Assembly (NCBI RefSeq): GCF_001875725.1
Contig: NZ_MLCQ01000029.1
Location: 186,001 to 250,000, forward strand
From: Corynebacterium sp. NML140438
GTDB lineage: Bacteria; Actinomycetota; Actinomycetes; Mycobacteriales; Mycobacteriaceae
DNA length: 64,000 bases
Direction of reading: 5' to 3'
Part shown: positions 47,259-56,567 of the stretch, one piece after another
How positions within the stretch are numbered: the stretch's first letter is position 1
Layout: the number at the start of each line of letters is the position of its first letter
Notes under the pieces: model-generated
What the model saw: the letters and a program-made list of their open reading frames with translations, nothing else
What the model was told of the DNA's origin: nothing
Database searches by the model: none
Made by a program: the position numbers and the translations under genes

Positions 47259-47290
47259 GCTGTTTATTATGCACTACCGACTGTTATACA

Positions 47291-47331
47291 AAAACAACAA
47301 CCGCCCACCCGGCGAGTGCCAGGGGGCGGTT
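47291..47331 (-). terminator. Rho-independent terminator of the rplM-rpsI operon
   Basis: The arms AACCGCCC (47299-47306) and GGGCGGTT (47324-47331) pair. On the minus strand the hairpin is followed by GTTGTTTTTGT. It lies 23 bases after the rpsI stop and 32 bases before the glmM start. Confidence 0.8.
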
Positions 47332-47353
47332 GGTGATACAACCAGCGTAGTGA

Positions 47354-47884
47354 TTAACGCTTGGAGTACTGCGGTGCACGACGGGCCTTGTGCAGACCAG
47401 CCTTCTTACGCTCGACCGCACGAGCGTCACGGGTGAGCAGGCCAGCCTTCTTCAGGGTTGGGCGCTCAGCCGGGTTGTAGATGTTCAGCGCACGGGCAAT
47501 CGCGAGACGCAGCGCACCGGACTGACCAGTTGGGCCGCCACCCTTGATGTTTGCCTTGATGTCAAACTGGCCCTCGCGCTCGAGCAGGGTCAGTGGCAGC
47601 AAGATGTCCTGCTGGTGCAGCTTGTTCGGGAAGTAGTCCTCGAACTCACGGCCGTTAACCGTGATCTTGCCTTCGCCCTCAACGACGGTCACGCGAGCGA
47701 TTGCGCGCTTACGACGACCAACGGTCTGGATTGGGCCCTCGTGCAGCGGTGCAACCTCAACGGTGTCCTGGGTCTCCTCGACCTCTGGAGCAATAGCGTC
47801 ACCGATGGTGTAGTTGAACTCTTCCGTCGCCGCGGTTGCCGCGTCGATGTCGGTCTCAGCTGCGATGTTGTTCTGATCAGCCAT
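47354..47884 (-). CDS. rpsI: 30S ribosomal protein S9
   Basis: This 176-aa S9 protein has its conserved core from about residue 50 ([15 protein letters not shown]..., [19 protein letters not shown]) and the basic C-terminal tail [10 protein letters not shown] that reaches the ribosomal P site. The first 50 residues are an acidic, Ala/Thr-rich extension found in corynebacterial and mycobacterial S9. It overlaps rplM by one base. Confidence 0.97.
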   Translation of the reverse strand: MADQNNIAAETDIDAATAATEEFNYTIGDAIAPEVEETQDTVEVAPLHEGPIQTVGRRKRAIARVTVVEGEGKITVNGREFEDYFPNKLHQQDILLPLTLLEREGQFDIKANIKGGGPTGQSGALRLAIARALNIYNPAERPTLKKAGLLTRDARAVERKKAGLHKARRAPQYSKR

Positions 47885-48327
47885 TACTGTGCCACCTGCT
47901 TAAACTCGTAGGTTTCCGGCTTCTGAGCCTCGTATGGGTGCTCGGAGCCGACGAAGACGTGAAGCTTCTTGATGGACTCGCGGGAAAGCTTGTTGTGCGG
48001 CATCATGCCCTTGACAGCTTCCTCGATAACGCGGTCCGGGCGCTCGTCGAGCGCACGACCAAGCGTCATAGCAGTCAGACCACCCGGGTAGCCGGAGTGG
48101 CGGTAGCGCATCTCACGATCGCGCTTGTTCGAGGAAATGTGGACCTTCTCGGCGTTGATCACGATGATGTGATCGCCGGTGTCAACGTTCGGTGCGAACT
48201 GTGGCTTGTGCTTGCCGCGCAGGATATCCGCTGCGGTCGACGCAAGCTTGCCCAAGACCACGTCCGTGGCGTCGATGACGTACCACTTACGGGTAATGTC
48301 ACCGCTCTTTGGGTGGTAAGTAGACAT
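47884..48327 (-). CDS. rplM: 50S ribosomal protein L13
   Basis: This 147-aa L13 protein contains [42 protein letters not shown] and [19 protein letters not shown] 48327 ([10 protein letters not shown]) is preferred, with GAAGGAG upstream; a longer frame from 48342 adds five residues. It is first in the rplM-rpsI operon. The 48328-48460 leader contains -10-like AT-rich stretches, but I could not fix a promoter or a regulatory RNA there. Confidence 0.97.
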   Translation of the reverse strand: MSTYHPKSGDITRKWYVIDATDVVLGKLASTAADILRGKHKPQFAPNVDTGDHIIVINAEKVHISSNKRDREMRYRHSGYPGGLTAMTLGRALDERPDRVIEEAVKGMMPHNKLSRESIKKLHVFVGSEHPYEAQKPETYEFKQVAQ

Positions 48328-48460
48328 GCATGACTCCTTCAAGTCTGTCTAGTTGGCTGCCGGCCATAACGTATAAAACTGTGCGCTGTATCCTGCTCAG
48401 ACGGCGGCCGGTGGAGACCCGACAAGCAGCACGGCACACAAGCTGGAAACCTTACAGCAC

Positions 48461-48507
48461 AAAACGCTGAACAGCAAGACGCTCCCCCTGGCGCCTTGCT
48501 GTTCAGC
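48461..48507 (-). terminator. Rho-independent terminator after esxT
   Basis: GCTGAACAGCAAG (48466-48478) and CTTGCTGTTCAGC (48495-48507) form a perfect 13-base-pair stem. On the minus strand TTTT (48464-48461) follows one base after the stem. It lies 15 bases past the esxT stop. Confidence 0.85.
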
Positions 48508-48522
48508 GGCTGCTATGTGTTG

Positions 48523-48807
48523 TTATCCCCAGCTGTTCGCCGCGGCGTTGTTGACAGCCAGCATGGTCGAGTTGCCGTCTTCGACGGTGCTGGCGATCTG
48601 GTTCAGGATGGTGTTGAGGTCCTCAGCGGCTTGGTCCCACTTCGCCTGGTGGGCCTGGTAAGCGGATGCTGCGGTACCTTCCCAGGTCTGCGCCATCGGC
48701 TGGATGATCTGCTTCAGCTCATTGAGCTGGCTGGTGATACGCGTCGCAGACGAGCGCATGTCCTCGGCTGCGTTAGCGATCTGGGCGAAGTCGTACTTGA
48801 TTTGCAT
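48523..48807 (-). CDS. esxT: WXG100-family protein, EsxT-like
   Basis: This 94-aa protein has the WXG100 helical hairpin with WEG at the turn (QPMAQTWEGTAASAYQAHQAKW) and a C-terminal NSWG. It should form a heterodimer with the EsxU-like protein encoded just upstream and be exported by the EccBCD-MycP machine. Its place next to rplM matches esxT (Rv3444c) of the M. tuberculosis ESX-4 locus, from which the symbol is taken. An AAAGGA ribosome-binding site lies 9 bases before the ATG. Confidence 0.88.
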   Translation of the reverse strand: MQIKYDFAQIANAAEDMRSSATRITSQLNELKQIIQPMAQTWEGTAASAYQAHQAKWDQAAEDLNTILNQIASTVEDGNSTMLAVNNAAANSWG

Positions 48808-48873
48808 GATAGATATGTCCTTTTACGTTGGAAAGATGGTCGTTGCGTCGGCTTTCAAAAAAGCCTGGCAGGT

Positions 48874-49191
48874 TTAGAGCGCCAAGCCTGCTGAGCCGGA
48901 CAGCAAGCGGAAATTGTCGGTATTCGTAGCGTCGGTGCTCTCGTAGTTCTTCGCGTTGTCGCGAATGTTGTTCGCGATGTCACGCAGCGCCTCGGAGAGG
49001 CGACGCTGCGCGTCGTCGTAGCGGACCATCAAGTCATCGAAGCTGCGCTGCGCGTTGCCCACCCAGTAGCTGCGCGTGGACTCTGCGACCTGCTGCACGC
49101 GGTCGATCTCTCGGTTGACGCTTGCGTTGGTGTCGTCTGCCCGATCGGCAGTTGCGCGCATGACGTCGGCTTCTGTTCTGAACTGTTCCAT
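48874..49191 (-). CDS. esxU: WXG100-family protein, EsxU-like
   Basis: This 105-aa protein shows the hairpin MEQFRTEADVMRATADRADD then RSYWVGNAQRSFDDLMVRYDDAQ, with WVG at the turn and a YDDAQ stretch after it. It is the probable partner of the EsxT-like protein and corresponds to esxU (Rv3445c) by position. ATG 49191 (MEQF) is chosen over TTG 49197, because the GGGGGAT element then has a normal distance. The 66-base gap to esxT and shared terminator suggest one transcript. Confidence 0.85.
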   Translation of the reverse strand: MEQFRTEADVMRATADRADDTNASVNREIDRVQQVAESTRSYWVGNAQRSFDDLMVRYDDAQRRLSEALRDIANNIRDNAKNYESTDATNTDNFRLLSGSAGLAL

Positions 49192-49196
49192 GTTCA

Positions 49197-49203
49197 ATCC
49201 CCC
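49197..49203 (-). promoter_or_regulatory. GGGGGAT element before esxU
   Basis: Reads AGTAGGGGGATTGAAC on the minus strand, five bases before the ATG at 49191. The 154 bases between esxU and the next gene (49192-49345) hold nothing else I recognise. Confidence 0.45.
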
Positions 49204-49345
49204 TACTAGGTACTGTGTCTTGGTTGTAACGACAGCGTTCCAAGCTGTTCATAGAGTTGGACGCAAAAACCTGCGTTCCGGTTCCCTCAATGTTGAAGAA
49301 ACTTTTCTTCCCGCCCTCCCACCATCTTTCGCCTGCGAGTTTGCC

Positions 49346-50263
49346 TCACCCCTCCCCTGCCGGTGGCGTGAATTCAGCGGTATCGAAGGCCATCTGACAC
49401 GTCGCTTGCTGCACTCGGCTGGGTGCTTGCCGCGTTTGGCACGCCACAAAGAGTTGGTAGGAGTCGTGCGCCCAGGTGCGCCACAGCGTTTCGGCGCCGC
49501 CCGGGGCAACCTCGCGGTAGGTCACGGCGTGGAGGTTGTGGTCCACGAGCGTGAGTTCGGGGTCGCGCTCGATACCGCCGAGCAACTGGGACACGAACTG
49601 CTCGGGCGGCAGCGTGTAGCGGTTCTCTGCGGAGATCAGTACGCGCATGTCGGGGTCAGCGCCGGTGGCCATCCACCCCTGTTCATGCTGCGCGAGCTGG
49701 AACCCGGGAGGCAGCTCAATCGCCAGGCCGTCTTGCGCGAGTCGCACGGCGGTCGGCTCGCTCGCCGCAGAAGGAGCAGGACTTGTCGACGCCCGCGAGG
49801 CCACCGACTGGCTATGTAACACAGTTGTCGACGTTGCCCCGGACCCGGCCTGGGCTGTGGTGGGCGAAGATGGCGTCGATAAGAAACGAAAGAGCACAAA
49901 CCCGCAGATAGCCGCTACCGCGACTACGGCAACGCCGAGGGCAACGAACGGCCACCACGCGCGACGCGGCGTAAGGTCAGCGGCGGTGATCGCGGGCTGC
50001 TCCTCAGTCGGCGGGTCAACCTCCACTTCGAGGGGCTCGGCGGCGATGGTGACGTCGTAGCCGCTCAGGGCCTGCTCGAACTGGTCGAGGTCCTCGGGGC
50101 TGGCAGCGATCTGGATCACCGCGCCTCCCGGGTTGGGCCCGAAGAGCCCACGCACGTACTGCGCAACTTCCCGCGGGCCGGGCGCGTCGAAGCGGTGCAC
50201 GTTGGCGGCGCCGGTGAACACGGTGTTCGTGGGCGTCATGGTGATGCGAAGATCGGGTTTCAT
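49346..50263 (-). CDS. Type VII secretion-associated protein, Rv3446c family
   Basis: This 305-aa protein has a cytoplasmic N-terminal domain (about 1-100) and one membrane helix at 104-127 (PFVALGVAVVAVAAICGFVLF). A Ser/Thr/Ala-rich linker and an extracytoplasmic C-terminal domain (LAIELPPGFQLAQHEQGWMATG, VACQTRQAP, CQMAFDTAEF) follow. It is the Rv3446c-type protein always found in ESX-4 loci, of unknown role, lying between esxU and eccC. Its start overlaps the eccC stop by four bases. Confidence 0.85.
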   Translation of the reverse strand: MKPDLRITMTPTNTVFTGAANVHRFDAPGPREVAQYVRGLFGPNPGGAVIQIAASPEDLDQFEQALSGYDVTIAAEPLEVEVDPPTEEQPAITAADLTPRRAWWPFVALGVAVVAVAAICGFVLFRFLSTPSSPTTAQAGSGATSTTVLHSQSVASRASTSPAPSAASEPTAVRLAQDGLAIELPPGFQLAQHEQGWMATGADPDMRVLISAENRYTLPPEQFVSQLLGGIERDPELTLVDHNLHAVTYREVAPGGAETLWRTWAHDSYQLFVACQTRQAPSRVQQATCQMAFDTAEFTPPAGEG

Positions 50264-53200
50264 AGGGTGGCTCCTTCGGAGTAGGGTGCAGCGACTTGGA
50301 CCAGGCCTCGGGCCTCACCTGATTGGACGAGCAGGCCTCGACCGGGTGGTTGCGGGGCTGGGCGCACCCCGAAGAGCGCGCCTTCGTCCCTGGTGCCGTC
50401 GAGGATGACTACGTCGGGCAGCAGGTCCTTCAGCGAGGACAGGAAGCTGCCGAACATGGCACGCGATACGCCACCGAACTTGCGGGCAGCCACCACGTGC
50501 AGGCCAATGTCGCGAGCGTGCGGGAACAAAGTGGCCAACTCGCGCAGGGTGTCCTCCGGGACCAGCTCGAGATCATCGATGACGAGGTAGAGCTCCGGGC
50601 CCTCCCACCAGGAACGCTGCGCCAGCTGCTGCGGGGTCACGTCCGCGCCGGGCAGCCTGCCGCGCAGCGTGGTGATCAGCGCGCTCACCGCCTCATCGAC
50701 GGCGCTGGTCGAGGCCGCGTAGGCCGCCACCATGTCCGGGTTCGCCCGGCCGAGGTGCGTGCGGCGCACGTCCAGAATCACCATGCGGGCCTGCTCACGG
50801 CCCATGGCCTCAATAGCGGTGATAGCCGAGGCAATCGCGGTGGACTTACCGGCGCCACTCGCGCCGATGACGAGCAGGTGGCCAGACTCGCTCCACAGCG
50901 GCGCAAGGCGTGGCCCGCCGACACCGAGCGGCAACCGTTGCCCGCCAGGGGTGAGCAGCTCCGCCACCTCCACGTGGTGCGGCAACACCCGCAGGCGCGG
51001 CACCGGCGATTGGCCCTGCGTCGCGGCGCGCACGTGGGCCACGTCCTGCGCGGAGGTATGCGCGACCAGCATGAACGCCCCTTCCTCTGTGATGCCTCGA
51101 CCGGGCAGCGCCGGCAGCTTCGCCTGTACCTTCCTATCGATGACCGAATCCATCGGCTCAGTCAGGTGCAGCTCAATCCTGGTGCCGATCACGTCGCGCA
51201 CGTTCGCGCGGATCGCGTTCCAGCGCTGCGTGGTCACCACCAGGTGAATGCCGACGGCCGGCCCCTCCGCAGCGAGGCGCGTCAGCGGCTCGCGCAGGTC
51301 CTCCGTCTTCGCATCTGGTGCGAGCAACGTGTGCCAACCGTCCACGATCAGCACGGTGTGGCGGTTCGTGCGCCGCTGCGGGGCGTCGAGGACCTCCACC
51401 AGCTCGTCAACGACGCGGCGCACCCGCTCCTCGTCCGTGCGCTGCGCGACGCCCGCCACGTGCGGCAGCTCGGACAGGTCGCTGAAGTCACCGGAGCCGG
51501 CGTCAATAATGTAGAAGCACAGCTCGTCCGTGGTGTGCCGCAGCGCGAGCGACGCCACCATCGTGCGCACCGCCATCGACTTGCCAGTCTGCGGCCCGCC
51601 GGCGAGCGCCACGTGGCCACCTGCCACCGACAAGTCCAGCACGAGCGGCACCTGGCGCTGCTTGATCGGCTCGTCAATCACCCCGATAATCGCCTGCAGC
51701 TTCGGCATCGACTCACTGCCACCGTAGACCTGCGAAAGCTCAATCTGTGCAGGCAGCGGTGGCAACCACACCTGGTGCGCCCGCATCCCCAGGGCGTTCG
51801 CGACCTCCCTCGACTTCTCGACGACCGCCTCCAACAACGTCGTCGTCACATCAGCATCGACGCCCACATGTTCCTCCGCGTCCTCCACCCGCGGTGGCTC
51901 CCACCCGTGGAACAGGCGCACCGCCGCGGCCGCCTCTCTCCTGGTGACGCCGCGGGCCCGCTCCAACGGGCCCGACACGTACGCCGCGCGAAAACGCTCC
52001 AGCTGGCCAGAGCCCGTAGACAGGAAGCCCGCGCCGGGTTCGCTGGGTAGCTCGTAGGCGTCCGGCACGCCGAGCACCTGCCGCGACTCGGCCGCTGAGA
52101 AGGTCTTGAGACCGATACGGTAGGAAAGGTGCGAGTCCAGCCCGCGCAGCTTGCCCTCCTCCAAGCGCTGGGAGGCGAGCAGCAGGTGCACGCCCAACGA
52201 GCGGCCAAGTCGGCCGACGGCCACGAACAGGTCAGCGAAGTGCGGGTGTTGGCTGAGCAACTCAGAAAACTCGTCCAAGATGATGACCAGCGCCGGAAGC
52301 GGTGCAAGGTCCTCGCCCGCGAGCCGGGCCGCGGTGTAGTCGGTGATGTTGGCGAAATTACCGGCCTTGCGCAGCAGCTCTTGACGCCGGTTCATCTCAC
52401 CAGAGATGGCGTCGTACATGCGCTCGACCAAGATGGACTCGTCCTCCAGGTTGGTAATTACCGCCGAGGTGTGCGGCAACGACTCGCAACCAAGAAACGT
52501 TGCGCCGCCCTTGAAGTCCACGAGCACGAGGTTGAGCTCCTCCGGCGAATGCGTGGCGGCGAGTGCCACCACGAGTGTTCGTAGCAATTCTGATTTACCG
52601 GACCCCGTCGCACCAATGCACAACCCGTGCGGGCCCATCCCTCCCTGGGCGGACTCCTTCAGGTCCAGGTAGAGAGCCTGGCCCTGGGCAGTCGATCCGA
52701 TCGGGACCATGAGGCGTTGGCGGGTGCCGTCGCGCCCGGTCCACATGGTGTGCTCGTCCAGTTCGGCGATGTCGTTGATACCAAGCATCGGGAGCAGCTT
52801 GCCGCCGTGGGAGGCGCTTTCGGCGCTAAGGAGCTCCGGGCGGCGGTAGAACGCGAGCTGGCGCGCGATCAGTTCCGCCTCCGCGACGCCGATCCTGTCG
52901 GGCTTGCCCAGAAACTCCAGGCCCATCCCGGTCAGCGCGTGGAGTTGGTCGTCGCAGACCAGGTGGAACGCATCCTCGTCCACCAGCCAGTCCGGGTCCG
53001 GGTGGATGACGAGCACACACACGTTCTCGCTGCTGGCGGCGCTGGTGCTGAAGGAGATCACGGAGGGGTGGGTGGTGGCGTCGAGAAGTATGAGCTGGAA
53101 TTGTGCTGCCTCCGGCGTGGCGGAGTGCGGCAGCCATTTCGCCCACGCGAAGTCTGCTGGAGCCTGGGTGGCGTCGATGCCGACGAGCTCCGGGCCGTGG

Positions 53201-53916
53201 AAGAACGCCAGCTGTGCGATAATCGAGCGCGCGACCTCCGCCGCACGTGGCCCTACCAGCGTGATCACTGGAAACGCGTTGAGTGCCACCACGATCGGCA
53301 TCTCTTGGACCGTGTTGACCGCAGCGACCGTCCTGCGCAGGCTCACCGCGCACACGGGGTCGAGGTCCTCGGGCGAGCCTGGGTCGTCAACCTCGATCGG
53401 GGTGTGCAGCGCGACCGCCCCGACGCCGATCCGCACCTGTAGCGCGTACGGGGAGGCGGCGTGCTGCTCCCAGACGCGCTCCGCAGGCACCGCCGTGAGC
53501 AGGGCGTTCGGTGCCGGGTGGAGGTATTCGGCGTGCTCGCGCTGGACCTCGGCGTTGCTTCGCGCTCGGTGAGCGAGGGCGTCCAGGTGGCGCAGGTAGA
53601 CCCGGCGCGTCTCGTCGATGTCGCCTTGGCGTTCCTGTGGCGAAAACATGGTGACCATGCCGAAGAGCATCATGACCGGGAAGATGAGCATCATTGGGCT
53701 CACGGTGCGCCCGGACATCACCATCAGCGCCATCACAGCACCAATGGCAACCACCATGACCACCGGCAGTAGCACTTTCAGCAGCGGCATCGGTTGGTCC
53801 TTGTGCGCCTGTGGCACTGCTTCGGCGCGGAGTTGCCCGGTCGGCAGTGGTGGTGGCGGCGCGAGTGTGTGCGCCGTCGATGGTGTCACGACTGGTTCGT
53901 GGTCAAGACCAAGCAT
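50260..53916 (-). CDS. eccC: Type VII secretion system ATPase EccC
   Basis: This 1218-aa motor protein has two membrane helices near residues 48-88 and then three FtsK/SpoIIIE ATPase domains. Their Walker A motifs are GATGSGKSE (about 440), GGPQTGKSM (about 775) and GASGAGKST (about 1018). The first domain also shows LVLVDFKGGATF and IILDEFSELL, so it is probably the active one. EccC recognises Esx substrates and drives export through EccB/EccD. ATG 53916 (MLGLDHEPVV) is preferred because GAGGGGGAA lies just before it; ATG 53934 is possible. It is divergent from eccD. Confidence 0.93.
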   Translation of the reverse strand: MLGLDHEPVVTPSTAHTLAPPPPLPTGQLRAEAVPQAHKDQPMPLLKVLLPVVMVVAIGAVMALMVMSGRTVSPMMLIFPVMMLFGMVTMFSPQERQGDIDETRRVYLRHLDALAHRARSNAEVQREHAEYLHPAPNALLTAVPAERVWEQHAASPYALQVRIGVGAVALHTPIEVDDPGSPEDLDPVCAVSLRRTVAAVNTVQEMPIVVALNAFPVITLVGPRAAEVARSIIAQLAFFHGPELVGIDATQAPADFAWAKWLPHSATPEAAQFQLILLDATTHPSVISFSTSAASSENVCVLVIHPDPDWLVDEDAFHLVCDDQLHALTGMGLEFLGKPDRIGVAEAELIARQLAFYRRPELLSAESASHGGKLLPMLGINDIAELDEHTMWTGRDGTRQRLMVPIGSTAQGQALYLDLKESAQGGMGPHGLCIGATGSGKSELLRTLVVALAATHSPEELNLVLVDFKGGATFLGCESLPHTSAVITNLEDESILVERMYDAISGEMNRRQELLRKAGNFANITDYTAARLAGEDLAPLPALVIILDEFSELLSQHPHFADLFVAVGRLGRSLGVHLLLASQRLEEGKLRGLDSHLSYRIGLKTFSAAESRQVLGVPDAYELPSEPGAGFLSTGSGQLERFRAAYVSGPLERARGVTRREAAAAVRLFHGWEPPRVEDAEEHVGVDADVTTTLLEAVVEKSREVANALGMRAHQVWLPPLPAQIELSQVYGGSESMPKLQAIIGVIDEPIKQRQVPLVLDLSVAGGHVALAGGPQTGKSMAVRTMVASLALRHTTDELCFYIIDAGSGDFSDLSELPHVAGVAQRTDEERVRRVVDELVEVLDAPQRRTNRHTVLIVDGWHTLLAPDAKTEDLREPLTRLAAEGPAVGIHLVVTTQRWNAIRANVRDVIGTRIELHLTEPMDSVIDRKVQAKLPALPGRGITEEGAFMLVAHTSAQDVAHVRAATQGQSPVPRLRVLPHHVEVAELLTPGGQRLPLGVGGPRLAPLWSESGHLLVIGASGAGKSTAIASAITAIEAMGREQARMVILDVRRTHLGRANPDMVAAYAASTSAVDEAVSALITTLRGRLPGADVTPQQLAQRSWWEGPELYLVIDDLELVPEDTLRELATLFPHARDIGLHVVAARKFGGVSRAMFGSFLSSLKDLLPDVVILDGTRDEGALFGVRPAPQPPGRGLLVQSGEARGLVQVAAPYSEGATL

Positions 53917-53919
53917 GCT

Positions 53920-53926
53920 TTCCCCC
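53920..53926 (-). promoter_or_regulatory. GGGGGAA element before eccC
   Basis: Reads GAGGGGGAAAGC three bases before the ATG at 53916. Another G-run, GAGGGGGATTG, lies further upstream at 53948-53957 and is the same element repeated. Confidence 0.5.
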
Positions 53927-54040
53927 TCATGCATTCCCCGGTTGCGCAATCCCCCTCGCGCAACTTCTGCATGCATTCTAGGCGATGGTGCGCTACATTG
54001 TTCAAGTTAAGCGCCAAGTCGCGCATTTGTTTGTTTTCCG

Positions 54041-54048
54041 GGGGGATT
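54041..54048 (+). promoter_or_regulatory. GGGGGATT element before eccD
   Basis: CCGGGGGGATTCATC precedes the GTG at 54053 by four bases. It supports that GTG as the start. Confidence 0.5.
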
Positions 54049-54052
54049 CATC

Positions 54053-55378
54053 GTGGCAGTTTCTGCAACGCATCACATCGTGCACGTCACCATTCGTATC
54101 GACGTCGCTTCGCTTCACCGCGATATCGACCTCAGTTTGCCGACGTCCTCGTCGCTCCAAGAACTGATACCCGAGATCGCGCGTTTTGTGGAGCTGCCGC
54201 AGTTGCACCGCCCGTGGGAGTTCACCAGCGTGGCCGGTATCCCGCTCGACGGGCATGCGCCGCTATACCAGCTGAAGATGAGAAACGGTGCGACGGTGGT
54301 GATGCGCCCGCAGGAGCAGCCGTCGCCTCCCGTGATCCGCGACGCGGCCCATTCGCTCAGTGCGGCCGCGGCCTCTGCGCGCGACGTGCGTGGCCTGCAC
54401 ATTGGCGCGACGATGCTGGGCCTGCTGTGTATTGCAGCGGTGGCTGGCACGGTCGGCGGCTGGGCGTTCGGCGCGGGCCTGGCGGCTGCGGCGGCGCTGG
54501 TGTTGTCGCTGGCGGCGCGAAGCAGCGCGGTCTACGTGGCGTTTCTGTGCGCCGCCACGTTCGGGGTGGGCGCCTGGGTGGCTGGTCCTCCTGCGGGCTG
54601 GGGCGCAACAAGCGACACCGCGATCGGGATGCTCGCCGCGGCACTCACCACCGTGGCCTGCGTGGTCATAGGCGCGATGCTCAGGCTGTGCGGCCCGGCC
54701 GTCGCGACGTTCGTGGCGGTGTGCGCGTTGCAGCTGGCGGCGGCTTCGCTCGGCGCGTGGCTGCCGCAGCACCACGCGGGGGCGGCGGTGGTTGTGTTGC
54801 TCGGGCTGCTGTTGGTGATGCTCACGCCCCACATCGCGACGGTCTCCGCGGGCCTGAAGGTACCACGCATTCCCACCGCAGGCGAGGACTTTGACCGCTC
54901 GGATGTGTACCAGCATGACGTCGATACGCGCAGCCAGGCCGCACTGACCGTAGCGGCCGCGATCGCGTGCGCCGTGACCACCTGCTGCCTGCCGGCGCTC
55001 TACGGCATCGCAACGATGGACGTCGCGCTGGGCTGGCGCGTCGCACTCGCCGGTTGTGTGGCGGGCGCGCTGCTCATCCACGCGGTGCGCCACCACTACC
55101 CCACCCCGCGTATCGCGCTGACGGCGCTCGCGCTCGGCGCGCTCGGCGCCGTGGTGCTCGCCACCGTTGTCGAGCCCAGTCCGCACCCCGCCTTCCTCGT
55201 TGCCGCGGGCGCCATCGCCGTTGTGTGCGCCACCGCGATCATCTGGTCGCGCCACGTCCCCGACCTCGAACCCACCACGGTGGTGTGGTTCGAGCGCGCC
55301 GAGGCCGTCGCCATCATCGCGGTCATCCCGCTCGCGGTGCACCTCACCGGCCTGTTCGACCTCATCAGGGGGCTCTAA
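54053..55378 (+). CDS. eccD: Type VII secretion membrane channel protein EccD
   Basis: This 441-aa protein has the N-terminal ubiquitin-like domain of EccD (residues 8-85: HIVHVTIRIDVASLHRDIDLSLP, YQLKMRNGATVVM). Eleven membrane helices from about residue 118 onward form the export vestibule. It starts at GTG 54053. It is transcribed divergently from eccC and is followed four bases later by mycP. The usual EccE partner is absent, as in other ESX-4 systems. Confidence 0.92.
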   Translation: MAVSATHHIVHVTIRIDVASLHRDIDLSLPTSSSLQELIPEIARFVELPQLHRPWEFTSVAGIPLDGHAPLYQLKMRNGATVVMRPQEQPSPPVIRDAAHSLSAAAASARDVRGLHIGATMLGLLCIAAVAGTVGGWAFGAGLAAAAALVLSLAARSSAVYVAFLCAATFGVGAWVAGPPAGWGATSDTAIGMLAAALTTVACVVIGAMLRLCGPAVATFVAVCALQLAAASLGAWLPQHHAGAAVVVLLGLLLVMLTPHIATVSAGLKVPRIPTAGEDFDRSDVYQHDVDTRSQAALTVAAAIACAVTTCCLPALYGIATMDVALGWRVALAGCVAGALLIHAVRHHYPTPRIALTALALGALGAVVLATVVEPSPHPAFLVAAGAIAVVCATAIIWSRHVPDLEPTTVVWFERAEAVAIIAVIPLAVHLTGLFDLIRGL

Positions 55379-55382
55379 GCCC

Positions 55383-56567
55383 ATGCGCCCCCTTGCTTCT
55401 CGACACCTCTTCGCTACCCTCTGCGTCCCGCTCGCCGTTGGTGCGACCCTGCCCATCGCGGCTCCGGCTCCGCCTGCGCTGGCCCAGGACTACGCCTGCG
55501 CCCGGCCCGCCCACCTGCAACCAGACCGCGACACGCCACCGGAACCGGATCCCTCTGTCGCCGCCGCGCGCCGCCACGCAAGCGGGCGCGGGGTGCGCGT
55601 CGCCGTCATCGACACCGGCATCGCCCGCCACCCACAGCTACCGCCAGTCACCCCGGGCCGAGACTTTGTCACACCCGACGACCCTGCCCCATTTCTCGAT
55701 TGCGACAGCCACGGCACCGTCGTCGCCGGCATCATCGCCGGTCGCGACCTCGGCATCGCCCCCGCCGCGCAACTTATTGCTATCCGGCAGACCTCCGCCC
55801 GCTACCGCGAAGAACACGCTTCTGGGTCCCTCGCCACGCTCAGCCAAGCGATCCACAACGCACTCGATGAGCACGCACGCGTCATCAACATCTCCGTTGT
55901 CTCCTGCATGGCACCCTACCTCGCCGCACGCCTCGACACCCAAGAACTCGACGCCGCACTCCACCGCGCCGAAACCTCCGGCGCCGTCATCGTCGCCGCC
56001 GCCGGAAACGCCACCAACGAATGCGCCGACGGCTTCGCCGTCTTCCCCGCCCACATGCCCACCGTCCTCGCCGTCGGCGCCCGCGAGGACACCCACGCCG
56101 TCGCCGACTACTCAATCCCATCCCCCAAGCCCCCACTGTCCGCCCGCGGCACCACGCCCGTGGTCCTCGCATCCGACGGCACAGGCTTCGCCACCGGCGT
56201 CGCCGGGGAACTCCAACCCGACGGCACACCAACCATCCAACCCTACGTTGGTACCAGCTTCGCCGCGCCCATCGTCAGTGGCGCCATCGCCCTCCTCCTC
56301 GAGCGCTACCCGCACCTCTCACCGAAGCAAATCCGCGAGATCGTCTACGCCGCAGCCGAACCACACGGCGGGGCGCTGCGCCCAGAAGACATCGTCACCC
56401 AACTCCCACCCACGCCACCCCGCGCGGCCACCGTCACCGCCATCGACGCACCACTGCCCACCACCTCGCTCGCAGCCCGGCGCGCCGGGTTGGCACTCGG
56501 CGGGCTCTTAGCGCTCATCGCGCTGACCATCGTGGCGCGCTCCCTGCGCGGGGACCGCGTGCGCTAA
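55383..56567 (+). CDS. mycP: Type VII secretion mycosin protease MycP
   Basis: This 394-aa subtilisin-like protease has a signal peptide (residues 1-35) and the catalytic triad Asp77 (VIDTGIA), His110 (DSHGT) and Ser292 (GTSFAAPIVSG), with Asn209 as oxyanion residue. A C-terminal membrane anchor lies at about 365-386 (AGLALGGLLALIALTIVARS). Mycosins stabilise the secretion complex and can cleave substrates. ATG 55383 is the start; the longer frame from 55167 runs inside eccD. It converges with eccB, overlapping by four bases. Confidence 0.94.
   Translation: MRPLASRHLFATLCVPLAVGATLPIAAPAPPALAQDYACARPAHLQPDRDTPPEPDPSVAAARRHASGRGVRVAVIDTGIARHPQLPPVTPGRDFVTPDDPAPFLDCDSHGTVVAGIIAGRDLGIAPAAQLIAIRQTSARYREEHASGSLATLSQAIHNALDEHARVINISVVSCMAPYLAARLDTQELDAALHRAETSGAVIVAAAGNATNECADGFAVFPAHMPTVLAVGAREDTHAVADYSIPSPKPPLSARGTTPVVLASDGTGFATGVAGELQPDGTPTIQPYVGTSFAAPIVSGAIALLLERYPHLSPKQIREIVYAAAEPHGGALRPEDIVTQLPPTPPRAATVTAIDAPLPTTSLAARRAGLALGGLLALIALTIVARSLRGDRVR

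Noticed and set aside
48328..48460. Possible L13 autoregulatory leader RNA upstream of rplM
   Set aside because: I could not draw a convincing conserved secondary structure; only GC-rich inverted stretches are visible.
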